This document shows, one piece after another, positions 24,270 through 32,758 of a stretch of 48,815 nucleotides of DNA. The stretch covers positions 1 through 48,815 of the forward strand of contig DJYO01000014.1 in assembly GCA_002450155.1 (NCBI GenBank), given 5' to 3'. The notes under the pieces were generated by a model that ran no database searches, was not told the origin of the DNA, and worked only from the letters and a program-made list of their open reading frames with translations. The translations under genes and the position numbers were made by a program. Position 1 is the first letter of the stretch. Each line of letters starts with the position of its first letter. Origin of the DNA: Mageeibacillus sp. UBA6976 (GTDB taxonomy: Bacteria > Bacillota > Clostridia > Saccharofermentanales > Saccharofermentanaceae).

Positions 24270-25388
24270 TTAATCTTCACGAATGAGCGCGCCGCAGCAG
24301 TTAACGAACTGAGGAAGCTCGAAACCCTTCGGGCCGGATACAGTGCTGAGAGACTCAAGAATCTCAACCTGTGTGCCGAGCTGACGTGAAAGCTCTTTGT
24401 CAATCTTCTTATAGCTGGCGCCGGATCCATAAAGGAAGCAGGTGCTAATAGCATCAATGTGATACTTGGAGATAGAGAACTGAGCTGTTCTGGATACTGC
24501 ATCAACAAGGCTCTTGAAATATGCGTTAACAGCACTCTGAAGAGCAGGTGTCTCTGCAACTGTCTCGTTCCAAACATCGATGTCCTCGATCGGTACGCTG
24601 GACTCAGCATCAGAAGTTGTGATGTTAAGTCTTCTTGCAAGTGAAGACTGCTGGTTGTTGCCCTGAACCTTCTTGATGGAGTCAGCAACCTGGCGGATGT
24701 TGGAGTGACCGAACTGAAGTCTTCTTGAGAGGATCGGGAATCCCTTATCAAGAACTGTAACTGTAGTTGTCTTTGTGGATAACTCGATGAGAAGGAGCGT
24801 AGTCGATGCAATATTTGTCTTATTGTTGATCGAACCTTCAGCAAAGAGCTTTCTGATGGCATTAGGATTAACGTCTAATGCTACAGGTGTAAGATCCATT
24901 GCCTTAACGAACTCTCTGAAGTCCTTGATCGTGTCTGTAGGAACAGCTGTTGCTCTAACCTTGATCTTGTCTGCGTTAGTCTCCTCGTCAACTGTTGTTC
25001 CGTATACTACGTAGTCAATGGAGAGGTCTCTGTTGGAGCCCTGGCCCATAACTTCGTACTTAACCATGTCCTTGAGCTGATCCTGCTTAACTACAGGAAG
25101 CTCGAGGTCACGTGTATGAACGAACGCACCCTCTGTTGTGATGATGCAGGTCTTGCTTCTGATATCCATTCTAGCAAGAGCGTGCTTAACGGCCATTACG
25201 ATACCGAATGAATCGGCAACTGCGCCGTCGTTGATAGCATCTGCATCGAGAGGTACTACACCGAACTTATCGATATAGATGCTTGTACGGTTATTCTTTG
25301 AACTATAACTACCTACGGCGACCTTGAGGTCAGAGCTTGAGCAATCGATTACCAGCTCGTTACCGCTTTTACCAAAAAGATCCTTCAT
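24270..25388 (-). CDS. pilM: Type IV pilus assembly ATPase-fold protein PilM
   Basis: PilM is a cytoplasmic actin-like protein that binds PilN and links the motor ATPases to the membrane platform. The 372-residue protein has the ASKHA/FtsA fold: LVIDCSSSDLKVAVGSY near the start, TTEGAFVHTRDLELP, and a C-terminal phosphate loop region FLYGSGASYKKID. The ATG at 25388 has AAAGGAG about eight bases upstream. It lies directly after pilC in the standard clostridial order. Confidence 0.9.
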   Translation of the reverse strand: MKDLFGKSGNELVIDCSSSDLKVAVGSYSSKNNRTSIYIDKFGVVPLDADAINDGAVADSFGIVMAVKHALARMDIRSKTCIITTEGAFVHTRDLELPVVKQDQLKDMVKYEVMGQGSNRDLSIDYVVYGTTVDEETNADKIKVRATAVPTDTIKDFREFVKAMDLTPVALDVNPNAIRKLFAEGSINNKTNIASTTLLLIELSTKTTTVTVLDKGFPILSRRLQFGHSNIRQVADSIKKVQGNNQQSSLARRLNITTSDAESSVPIEDIDVWNETVAETPALQSAVNAYFKSLVDAVSRTAQFSISKYHIDAISTCFLYGSGASYKKIDKELSRQLGTQVEILESLSTVSGPKGFELPQFVNCCGALIRED

Positions 25389-25410
25389 TTATATTCTCCT
25401 TTCAAACCTC

Positions 25411-26619
25411 TTACATAATGTACTGAGCCATCGTGAAGATAGGCATTGCGATACCACCGACAACAGTACCAACGATGATAGCCATGATGATGATCATGAT
25501 AGGCTCCAAGGCTGCTGTCATCTTTGCTGTTGCTGCGTCTGCCTCGTCTTCGAAGAAGTCAGCTGCTTTCTCAAGGATGGAATCGAGTGTACCTGATTCC
25601 TCACCGATAGCAACCATTGCGTAGATCATAGGAGGGAATTCTGTAATGCCTCTTATAGACTTTGATAATGAAGCACCCTTCCTGATCTCGAGTCTGGCTG
25701 CTGCAAGCTTCTGCTCGAGAATGAGGTTGTCAAGAGACTTCTCTGTGATCTCAACAGCTGTGAGAACGGAGATACCTGACTTGAGCAGTGTTGCTACTGT
25801 TCTTGTAAATCTTGCGGAGGCATTCATCTTTGTAGCCTTACCTACAACAGGGAGCTTAAGCATGAGCTTAGACCACTGAATACCGCCTGTATCGGAAGAT
25901 CTCCAAACCTTGAAGCCGTAGACGAGAAGTCCGATAACTGCAAGGTAGATAAACCAGAAATGTACGAGTGATGATGAGAAGTTAAGCAAGAACTTTGTAA
26001 GTGCGGGGAGATCACCTCCCAAGTCCTTGATCGTCTCACCGATCTTAGGTACCAGGAATGTAAGCAAGCCGATGGAAATGGCGAAGGTAAGACCTGCAAG
26101 GATCTTAGGATAAACCATCGCTGATGAGATCTTGTTCTTGAGTTTTGCATCCTTGGCAAAGTGCTCTGCAAGTCTCTCCATAACTTCATCAAGACGTCCG
26201 GATTCCTCACCTGCGGCGATCATCTGGATCATGATGTTCGGAACAACTCCCTGCTGTTCTCTGAATGCTTCAGAAAGTGAACGGCCGGACTGAACCGCCT
26301 CGTAAACTTCACCGATGCATCTCTTAGCCTTCTTTGTTTCTACCTGCTGATAGAGCATGTCGAGAGCTCTTACAACTGTAATACCTGCAGATAAAAGCGA
26401 AGCAAGCTGTCTTGTTATTAATACAAGGTCCTTTGTTTTAAGTGCAGGGCTACCGATCTCGATGCTTCCGAGGCCCGCACCTTTATCAAGTTCCAGTGAT
26501 GCAACGTAACTTCCGTCTGCCTTGAGCTTTCTTGTAGCTTCACCGATAGATGATGCTTCAATAATGCCTTCAGACTTCTTACCCGTTGCACTGATTACTT
26601 GATATCTGTAATTAGACAT
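25411..26619 (-). CDS. pilC: Type IV pilus inner membrane platform protein PilC
   Basis: PilC (GspF family) is the polytopic platform that couples the motor ATPases to pilin polymerisation. The 402 residues show the two GspF repeats: LASLLSAGITVVRALDML with GEESGRLDEVMERLAEHF, and LLKSGISVLTAVEI with GEESGTLDSILEKAADFF. Three membrane segments lie near 170-190, 218-236 and 375-395. The N-terminal 60 residues match the usual MSNYRYQVISATGKK start. It follows pilT by 49 bases. Confidence 0.95.
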   Translation of the reverse strand: MSNYRYQVISATGKKSEGIIEASSIGEATRKLKADGSYVASLELDKGAGLGSIEIGSPALKTKDLVLITRQLASLLSAGITVVRALDMLYQQVETKKAKRCIGEVYEAVQSGRSLSEAFREQQGVVPNIMIQMIAAGEESGRLDEVMERLAEHFAKDAKLKNKISSAMVYPKILAGLTFAISIGLLTFLVPKIGETIKDLGGDLPALTKFLLNFSSSLVHFWFIYLAVIGLLVYGFKVWRSSDTGGIQWSKLMLKLPVVGKATKMNASARFTRTVATLLKSGISVLTAVEITEKSLDNLILEQKLAAARLEIRKGASLSKSIRGITEFPPMIYAMVAIGEESGTLDSILEKAADFFEDEADAATAKMTAALEPIMIIIMAIIVGTVVGGIAMPIFTMAQYIM

Positions 26620-26668
26620 ATTGTATTGTTCCTCCTCCTTAATAAATTAACAATTAATAGTCTCGGTA

Positions 26669-27781
26669 TCAGGCAAAATCAAGATCACCGAACAACGGGC
26701 TGTTGGAACCCGGGTTATTAATAAATCTCTTAAGATCCTCCGGAACACGGCATCTTTCCATTGCAGTATCTCTTGAGATCATCTTACGCTTAACAAGCTC
26801 AGCGAGGTAGAAATCGAGAGGACACATACCCTGCTGCAGTGATGTAGCGATGGTAGAGTCGATCTGATATGTCTTACCTTCACGGATATTGTTCTTGATA
26901 GCGTCATTTGTAAGCATGATCTCAAAGGCTGCGCAGCGGCCGCCGCCTATTCTCTGTACGAGAGTCTGGCAGATAACAGCAACAAGAACCGTTGAGAGCT
27001 GTACTCTGATCTGATCCTGCTGGTGAGCGGGATAAGAGTCGATGATACGGTTTACGGTATCAGCAGCAGATGAGGTATGGAGTGTGGAAAGAACCAAGTG
27101 TCCGGTCTCGGCTGCTGTTATAGCTGTACTGATAGTATCGAGGTCACGCATCTCTCCGACGAGGATGATATCCGGGTCTTCACGGAGAGCAGCTCTTAAT
27201 GCGTTAGCGAATGAGAGTGTATCCTCGTGGACTTCTCTCTGGTTGATCATGGCCTCACCATGCATGTGCAGGTACTCGATAGGTTCCTCAAGAGTGAGGA
27301 TGTGGCACTTCTTGCATGTATTAACGTGGCCGATCATTGCTGCGAGTGTTGTTGACTTACCGGAACCCGTAGGGCCTGTAACGAGGATAAGTCCTCTAGG
27401 TCTTAATACAATTTCCTTGAAGAGCTGAGGGAGACCAAGCTGTTCGCAGGTAGGGATCTCATTTGTAATAGTTCTTGCAGCAAGTGCATATGTACCACGC
27501 TGCTTAAAGATATTACATCTGAAACGGCTGTAATCTTCTACAACATAAGAGAAGTCGATCTCACCTCTCTCGTTCAGATACTGCTGTCTTGACTTATCGA
27601 TCATTGACTTGCAGAGATACTCAGTATCTGCAGCTGTCAAAGGCTGATTGCCAAGAGGCATGAGCATTCCGTCGATTCGGATCATAGGCGGCAAGCCGAC
27701 AGTGATATGAGTATCTGATGCCCCCATCTTTACCGATTCCGAAAGAATCGCGTCAATTGATAAACTAAAACCTTCTACCAC
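26669..27781 (-). CDS. pilT: Pilus retraction ATPase PilT
   Basis: PilT hexamers power pilus retraction and so twitching motility. The 370-residue protein has an N-terminal PAS-like domain and Walker A GPTGSGKST (136-144). It also has the Asp box, the His box LSTLHTSSAADTVNRIID and the C-terminal AIKNNIREGK segment that marks PilT (usually AIRNLIREGK). The start is a GTG at 27781, nine bases after GGAGG; no closer ATG fits. Its presence says the system retracts rather than only assembles. Confidence 0.93.
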   Translation of the reverse strand: MVEGFSLSIDAILSESVKMGASDTHITVGLPPMIRIDGMLMPLGNQPLTAADTEYLCKSMIDKSRQQYLNERGEIDFSYVVEDYSRFRCNIFKQRGTYALAARTITNEIPTCEQLGLPQLFKEIVLRPRGLILVTGPTGSGKSTTLAAMIGHVNTCKKCHILTLEEPIEYLHMHGEAMINQREVHEDTLSFANALRAALREDPDIILVGEMRDLDTISTAITAAETGHLVLSTLHTSSAADTVNRIIDSYPAHQQDQIRVQLSTVLVAVICQTLVQRIGGGRCAAFEIMLTNDAIKNNIREGKTYQIDSTIATSLQQGMCPLDFYLAELVKRKMISRDTAMERCRVPEDLKRFINNPGSNSPLFGDLDFA

Positions 27782-27798
27782 TTTAACTAACCTCCTTA

Positions 27799-29463
27799 TC
27801 AGTCAATCGTGTAAGCAACTCTGTTAAGCTCATCTACTGTTGTGATACCCTCAAGAACAAGTGATCTTGCGGAATCCTGCAGCATCTGAGAACCCTCGGC
27901 GACAGCGAGCTGTCTCATCTCTTCTTCGCTTGCTCTCTTATCGAGCAGAGCCTTCATTTTCTTGGTCATGATAACGATCTCATGGATCGCGATTCTGCCC
28001 TTATAACCCTTCTCATTACACTCTGAGCATCCCTTGCCCTTATAGATCTTCTGTCCGGGCTCGAGGCGGAGTGTCTCTATATCGTACTGATCAGGTTCAT
28101 AAGCTTCTCTGCAGTTTGTACAGATACGGCGTACAAGACGCTGGGAAATAACTCCGATAAGAGCTGTTGAAACCATGTAAGGCTCGAGTCCCATATCGAT
28201 GAGACGGTTGATGGAAGATACAGCGTCGTTGGTGTGGATTGTACTGAAAACAAGGTGGCCGGTGATAGCAGCTCTCATGGCGATCTCTGCAGTCTCACCG
28301 TCTCGGATCTCACCGACAAGACAGATATCAGGGTCCTGACGGAGGATAGATCTAAGACCGCTTGCGAAGGTCATTCCCGCCTTGGCATTAACCTGTACCT
28401 GGTTAAGTCCCGGGATCCTGATCTCGACAGGGTCTTCAACTGTAATGATATTAACTTCCGGTGTGTTCTTCTCAGCGAGAAGAGTATAAAGTGTGGTGGT
28501 CTTACCTGAACCTGTAGGTCCTGAGATAAGGCAGATTCCCTGAGGGACTCTGATCATACGATCGATCATCTCGTTGTTTCGGTCGCTGATACCAAGCCAC
28601 TTCCTGTTAAGGTTGGCGTCGTTCTTGGCAAGGATACGGATAACCGTCTTCTCACCTGTAACGCAAGGGAGAATGGATACACGCATGTCGACAGGTTCGC
28701 CGTTGATAACTGTTGTGATACGGCCGTCCTGTGGGATACGCTTCTCGGCGATGTTCATACCGCCTAAGATCTTGATACGCGATGTGATGGCGTCCTTGGC
28801 AGAGATAGGGTTGCTCATTACCTCCTGCATGACACCGTCGATTCTGATACGGACTCTTACGCGATCCTCCATAGGCTCGATATGGATATCGGATGAACCT
28901 GCTCTGATAGCATAATCGATCATTGAGTTAACGAGCTTAACTACCGGGGCACTGTTTACCGCCTCTGAGATATCACTGTTCTCATCAGCTGAGTCGCTGT
29001 CAAAGTCTGCACCAAGTTCCTCGGCGGCCTTCGCAGCACTCTCCTTACCATAATTAACTCTGATCGCGTCAAGGATCGAGGAATGTGTGGCAAGCATCAG
29101 TGTTATCTGGTAACCGGTCTGGAACTGGAGCTCGTCCTCGATCGTGATGTTTACCGGGTCGTCGATCGCAACAACAAGTCTGTCATCGTCGAAACCGATA
29201 GGAAGCACTACATTGTCTTCGCAGAACTTCTGAGTAAGCAGAGCTGTAGCCTTAGGGTCTACATCGATGCTCGACAAGTCAATAATAGGATAGTTGTACT
29301 GACTTGAAACAGCTCGCAGAATGTCAAACTCTGTCATGAGATTGCTCTCAACGATAACTTCACCGAGTCTCTTGCCTGTCTCCTTCTGCATGCTTAATGC
29401 TTCGGCAAGTTCGGTTGCGTTAAGGAAGCCGCTTTCAACGAGAATATCGCCTAATCTCTTCAT
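27799..29463 (-). CDS. pilB: Pilus assembly ATPase PilB
   Basis: PilB (GspE family) powers pilus extension. The 554 residues carry an N-terminal MshEN/GspE-N-type domain (about 1-140), which in some PilB homologues binds c-di-GMP. Walker A GPTGSGKTTT is at 315-324, followed by the Asp box with VEDPVE and the Walker B region ILRQDPDICLVGEIRDGETA. A four-Cys zinc module lies near 445-490 (CTNC and CSEC). GGGAGG precedes the ATG. It is the first gene of the cluster and has its own promoter. Confidence 0.95.
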   Translation of the reverse strand: MKRLGDILVESGFLNATELAEALSMQKETGKRLGEVIVESNLMTEFDILRAVSSQYNYPIIDLSSIDVDPKATALLTQKFCEDNVVLPIGFDDDRLVVAIDDPVNITIEDELQFQTGYQITLMLATHSSILDAIRVNYGKESAAKAAEELGADFDSDSADENSDISEAVNSAPVVKLVNSMIDYAIRAGSSDIHIEPMEDRVRVRIRIDGVMQEVMSNPISAKDAITSRIKILGGMNIAEKRIPQDGRITTVINGEPVDMRVSILPCVTGEKTVIRILAKNDANLNRKWLGISDRNNEMIDRMIRVPQGICLISGPTGSGKTTTLYTLLAEKNTPEVNIITVEDPVEIRIPGLNQVQVNAKAGMTFASGLRSILRQDPDICLVGEIRDGETAEIAMRAAITGHLVFSTIHTNDAVSSINRLIDMGLEPYMVSTALIGVISQRLVRRICTNCREAYEPDQYDIETLRLEPGQKIYKGKGCSECNEKGYKGRIAIHEIVIMTKKMKALLDKRASEEEMRQLAVAEGSQMLQDSARSLVLEGITTVDELNRVAYTID

Positions 29464-29542
29464 TGAATCCTCCCAAGAATCTAAAACTTGTATGCAGGCT
29501 CACAAAATAGAGGCATAATAAGCCCAAGCATACATGTATAAA

Positions 29543-29571
29543 ACTATACAACAGGAATGTCTAAAAAACAA
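29543..29571 (-). promoter_or_regulatory. Candidate promoter of the pilus operon
   Basis: On the minus strand -35 TTGTTT (29566-29571), a 17-base spacer and -10 TATAGT (29543-29548) lie about 80 bases before pilB, leaving a leader of about 75 bases. Confidence 0.45.
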
Positions 29572-29692
29572 GTTTTTATTACAACTTGCATAATAAAAAA
29601 ATTTGACAAGTCAGTTACAGGCGTAACATGTCTGTTATATTAAATAATACTCATTAATAACTGTTTAATCTCCCCTGTTTTTCTGTTAAAAT
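29569..29692. promoter_or_regulatory. Divergent pilB/yebC control region with inverted repeats
   Basis: The 260-base gap between pilB and yebC holds two small inverted repeats: CAAGT/ACTTG (29569-29573 and 29584-29588) and GTTAC/GTAAC (29614-29618 and 29623-29627). A TTGACA lies at about 29603-29608. A TGT-TAAAAT extended -10 at 29684-29692 is the best yebC promoter candidate. The repeats could be operators, but no regulator gene is adjacent. Confidence 0.35.
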
Positions 29693-29723
29693 CTAATCTC
29701 AGTAAATAAACGGAGGAGATTTT

Positions 29724-30452
29724 ATGTCAGGTCATTCAAAATGGAACAACATCAGAAGAAAGAAAGAAGCTTCAGATGCTGCTAAAGGTGCTGTATTTAC
29801 AAAGATCGCAAAAGAAATAGCAATCGCAGTCAAAGCAGGCGGTCCAGACCCGAGCGCAAACTCCAGACTTAAGATAGTAGTAGCTAAGGCCAAGGCAGCC
29901 AATATGCCTAATGACAACATCAACCGTGCCATCAAGAAGGCTGCAGAAGCCGGTGAAGGCGATGATTACGAAGAGATCACCTACGAGGGCTATGGTCCTG
30001 CAGGCATCGCCATAATGGTAAAGGCCTTAACAAACAACCGCAACAGGACAGCAGCAGATGTAAGACACATCTTCGATAAGAATGGCGGCAACCTGGGTGT
30101 CGGCGGCAGTGTTTCCTTCCTTTTCGAAGAGAAGGGAACCATCGTTATCTCCAGAGAGGATTACGAGGACGAGGATCAGGTCATGTCAGATGCTCTTGAC
30201 GCAGGCGCAGCTGACTTTACATCTGATGAAGATTTCTACGAGATCTCCACAGATCCGTCAGACTATTACAACGTATGCAGCGCCCTTACAGACAAGGGAT
30301 ATACCTTCGCTGCATCAAGCCTCGGCCCTGTTGCCCTTATGACCAAGGAAGTAACTGACCCGGAAGCTGTAGCATCCTTGGAGAAGATGCTGGACATGAT
30401 GGAGGAGAACGAAGACATCCAGGAAGTCTTCCACGATTGGGACAACGGGTAA
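29724..30452 (+). CDS. yebC: YebC/PmpR-family protein
   Basis: YebC proteins were described as transcriptional regulators, and some members act on ribosomes stalled at proline-rich stretches. The 242-residue protein begins with the invariant SGHSKWNNIRRKKEASDAAKG. It carries ANMPNDNINRAIKKA, YEGYGPAGIAIMV and NRTAADVRHIFDKNGGNLG. Length is normal. GGAGGAG lies about five bases before the ATG. It starts a four-gene operon and is followed after three bases by the P-loop gene. Confidence 0.95.
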   Translation: MSGHSKWNNIRRKKEASDAAKGAVFTKIAKEIAIAVKAGGPDPSANSRLKIVVAKAKAANMPNDNINRAIKKAAEAGEGDDYEEITYEGYGPAGIAIMVKALTNNRNRTAADVRHIFDKNGGNLGVGGSVSFLFEEKGTIVISREDYEDEDQVMSDALDAGAADFTSDEDFYEISTDPSDYYNVCSALTDKGYTFAASSLGPVALMTKEVTDPEAVASLEKMLDMMEENEDIQEVFHDWDNG

Positions 30453-30455
30453 ATA

Positions 30456-31496
30456 ATGTCATATCACGACGAACATTCCGACCAAAACAGACAACCGGGC
30501 AGCTCCAATGCTGCCCGTTTATCGAGACGTGAACTCTTCTCTGAATTCAGGAGCTCACACCGTAAGTCTGAAGGCCTCTCCCCTTCCTATTCCGAAGAGG
30601 CGCGGAATATAGACAAGATACTGGATAACGAGGCTGCGACAAGAGAGGTCTTATCCAAGATCGCAGTCATTGCTTTTGTAGGACCTTCAGGTACGGGCAA
30701 GAGCACAAGAGCCATAAGGGTCGCCAAGGAGAATGACATCTATTACATTATCGATGACGGCCTTCTTATCAATGGAAGCCGTATCGTGGCAGGCACCTCT
30801 GCAAAGAAGGCTCCTACCAAGATGGAGTCGGTCCGTCAGGCTATATTTATTGATCCCACCAGGTCCAGCGTCATGCGCAGAGCACTTGTCGAATGCAATC
30901 CCAAAGCTCTTATGATCCTGGGCACATCAGATCAGATGCTGAGCAAGATATGCAATAATCTTTGGCTCAGCCAGCCTGCTATGCTCATAAGGATAGAGGA
31001 TGTTTCCACCGAAGAAGAAAGACGGATCGCCCGCAATACCAGAATGACAGAAGGTATGCATACTATCCCGGTGCCCAGCATGGAGATCAAGCATGAATTC
31101 TCAGGGTATTTCTCGGATCCGTTCAGCAAGTTAAGGCAGAGATTTGACCGCGAGCGTGGCGTAGACCCGGTGCTCCAGGATTCAGACCGAACGGTAGTAA
31201 GACCAACCTTCTCATCTCTCGGCTCCTACTCGATATCGGACGATGCGATCCTGGATCTTATCAAGCTCGTTTTAAAGGAAATCCCCGGCATTGCAGAGGT
31301 TACTTCCTTTAAGACTGAGAAACAGACATACGGTGTAACCATAAGTCTGGATCTCGCTCTGTACTATGGTTACGATGCACAGAAGATCCTGCTGAAAGCT
31401 CAGCAGAGAGTAGGCTCAGCTGTAGAAGAATACACTTCGATCACGACCAACGGCGTTAATGTCAGAGCCGGAAGATTGATACACAGGCCAGACTAA
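30456..31496 (+). CDS. P-loop NTPase fused to an Asp23/Gls24-like domain
   Basis: The 346-residue protein has a polar N-terminal tail (1-60), then a P-loop domain with Walker A GPSGTGKST (76-84). A C-terminal domain of about 85 residues (about 262-346) looks like Asp23/Gls24: an IPGIAEV turn, TYGVTISLDLALYYGYD and AVEEYTSITTNGVNVRAGRL. Asp23 proteins are membrane-associated envelope-stress proteins in Bacillota. I know no named family for this fusion. The start lies three bases after yebC and lacks a clear ribosome site, so it is probably translated by coupling with yebC. Confidence 0.8.
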   Translation: MSYHDEHSDQNRQPGSSNAARLSRRELFSEFRSSHRKSEGLSPSYSEEARNIDKILDNEAATREVLSKIAVIAFVGPSGTGKSTRAIRVAKENDIYYIIDDGLLINGSRIVAGTSAKKAPTKMESVRQAIFIDPTRSSVMRRALVECNPKALMILGTSDQMLSKICNNLWLSQPAMLIRIEDVSTEEERRIARNTRMTEGMHTIPVPSMEIKHEFSGYFSDPFSKLRQRFDRERGVDPVLQDSDRTVVRPTFSSLGSYSISDDAILDLIKLVLKEIPGIAEVTSFKTEKQTYGVTISLDLALYYGYDAQKILLKAQQRVGSAVEEYTSITTNGVNVRAGRLIHRPD

Positions 31497-31505
31497 GGAG
31501 GCTTT

Positions 31506-32258
31506 ATGGAGAAGATCTATACCATCCCTGTAAACGATGCTTACATGTCAGACCAGGCATGTCCCATCTGCGAATTAAGGCAGAAGGCTGAACAGAACTA
31601 TCTCGAATACTATCTGGGCCCCTCGCTTATGGAGCCTGACACAAGGAAGATCACAAACAAGACGGGGTTTTGCCCAGAGCATATGGGTAAGCTTAACCAG
31701 TCGGTTACTAACAGACTGGGATTAGGACTTATGATGCACACACATCTTAAGGATTTTAATGACGACATAACCCCTGACCTGTCAAATGCAGCGCCTGCAA
31801 AAGCCGGACTTATCAAGGGCAGGAATTCCGATTACAAGGCAAAGCTATGCTCCATCGCAGACCGTATAGATAAGAGGGTCGCTCTCTGCCCTATCTGCGA
31901 TAAACTGAATGATGCCATGGGACATTACATCGAGGTCATATGCTGGATGTATGCTCATGACCCGGCTTTCAAGAACAGATTCTCAGAGGGCAAGTGCCAC
32001 TGCCTTCCGCACACGGCCCTTCTCTTAAGACAGGCAGCAAAACTGTCCCAGAATGAAGCGGCTGATTTCGTTTCTGCCTTGGCATCATCAAGTGAAGCAA
32101 ACTTCAAGTCACTTATTGACGATGTTGAGTTTTTTACTCTCAAATTTGACTACAGGAATAATGACAAGCCCTGGGGAACCGCCAAGAACTCTATTCAGCG
32201 TTCTATGCGTTTCCTATCCTCAGACAGGAGGGATTTCGATGAAACAGGAAAAAGATGA
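31506..32258 (+). CDS. DUF6062-like Cys-rich protein
   Basis: The 250-residue protein has four Cys/His clusters: CPIC (about 19-22), FCPEH (about 56-60), CPIC (about 129-132) and CHCLPH (about 164-169). The repeated CPIC ... C-P-x-H arrangement suggests two zinc-binding halves and matches DUF6062 as I recall it. It has no membrane segment or signal. AAGGAGG lies six bases before the ATG. It follows the P-loop/Asp23 gene by nine bases and overlaps the next gene by 20 bases. No function is known. Confidence 0.8.
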   Translation: MEKIYTIPVNDAYMSDQACPICELRQKAEQNYLEYYLGPSLMEPDTRKITNKTGFCPEHMGKLNQSVTNRLGLGLMMHTHLKDFNDDITPDLSNAAPAKAGLIKGRNSDYKAKLCSIADRIDKRVALCPICDKLNDAMGHYIEVICWMYAHDPAFKNRFSEGKCHCLPHTALLLRQAAKLSQNEAADFVSALASSSEANFKSLIDDVEFFTLKFDYRNNDKPWGTAKNSIQRSMRFLSSDRRDFDETGKR

Positions 32259-32682
32259 TCTTAACTACTACAAGCCTCAGCTTGCAGAACTCGAAGATAC
32301 AGAGCTCGATCTGGAACCGGTCTTCCTGGATCAGAACCAGAATAACGGTATTACCGTTTTATTTAAACACGACTACTATTCCACTGATTCTATCCACGGC
32401 AGGTTTCTTATAGGCAAGTTTATCAAGAGTCTTATTGCCAATGCCGCAAGGATAGACAAATTATTCTTTATCGATACTTCGGTAAGACTCCTGGACAGCT
32501 CAAACGAGCTCTCATCTTCTGTTAAGGAACTGACAGATCTTGTTAAGGCAAGTTATGTCTGTACCGAGAGCCTTAATTCCCATGAGGTATCAGTCCTTAA
32601 TGGACTTAAATATAATCAGGCCCTTGCCTCTGATATAGCTGCAGAACTTTTTGCCGCTGACAAAGTCTTTATCATTGAATAA
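32239..32682 (+). CDS. DsrE/YedF-like small protein
   Basis: The 147-residue protein has an acidic N-terminal stretch (1-38), then a domain whose pattern resembles the C-terminal DsrE-like part of YedF: LIGKFIKSLIANAARIDKLFF, a Ser-rich loop, DLVKASYVCTES, and AELFAADKVFII at the end. The CGTC-type cysteine pair of YedF is missing; one Cys remains (about residue 104). The start at 32239 is chosen because GGAGGG is eight bases upstream, inside the preceding gene. The family call is tentative; a sulfur or redox role is not supported by conserved Cys pairs. Confidence 0.6.
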   Translation: MKQEKDDLNYYKPQLAELEDTELDLEPVFLDQNQNNGITVLFKHDYYSTDSIHGRFLIGKFIKSLIANAARIDKLFFIDTSVRLLDSSNELSSSVKELTDLVKASYVCTESLNSHEVSVLNGLKYNQALASDIAAELFAADKVFIIE

Positions 32683-32709
32683 TCTATAAACAATTAATTA
32701 TATAAGAAA

Positions 32710-32733
32710 AGCGGGACCCATTGAGGTCCCGCT
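32710..32733. terminator. Bidirectional terminator between DsrE-like and PilX-like genes
   Basis: A nine-base stem (AGCGGGACC / GGTCCCGCT) with a six-base loop lies between two converging genes. It is followed by TTTTCTTATATAATT on the minus strand and a weaker T-rich stretch on the plus strand. Confidence 0.8.
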
Positions 32734-32758
32734 CTTAGTTACTTAGTATTTCCTATCC

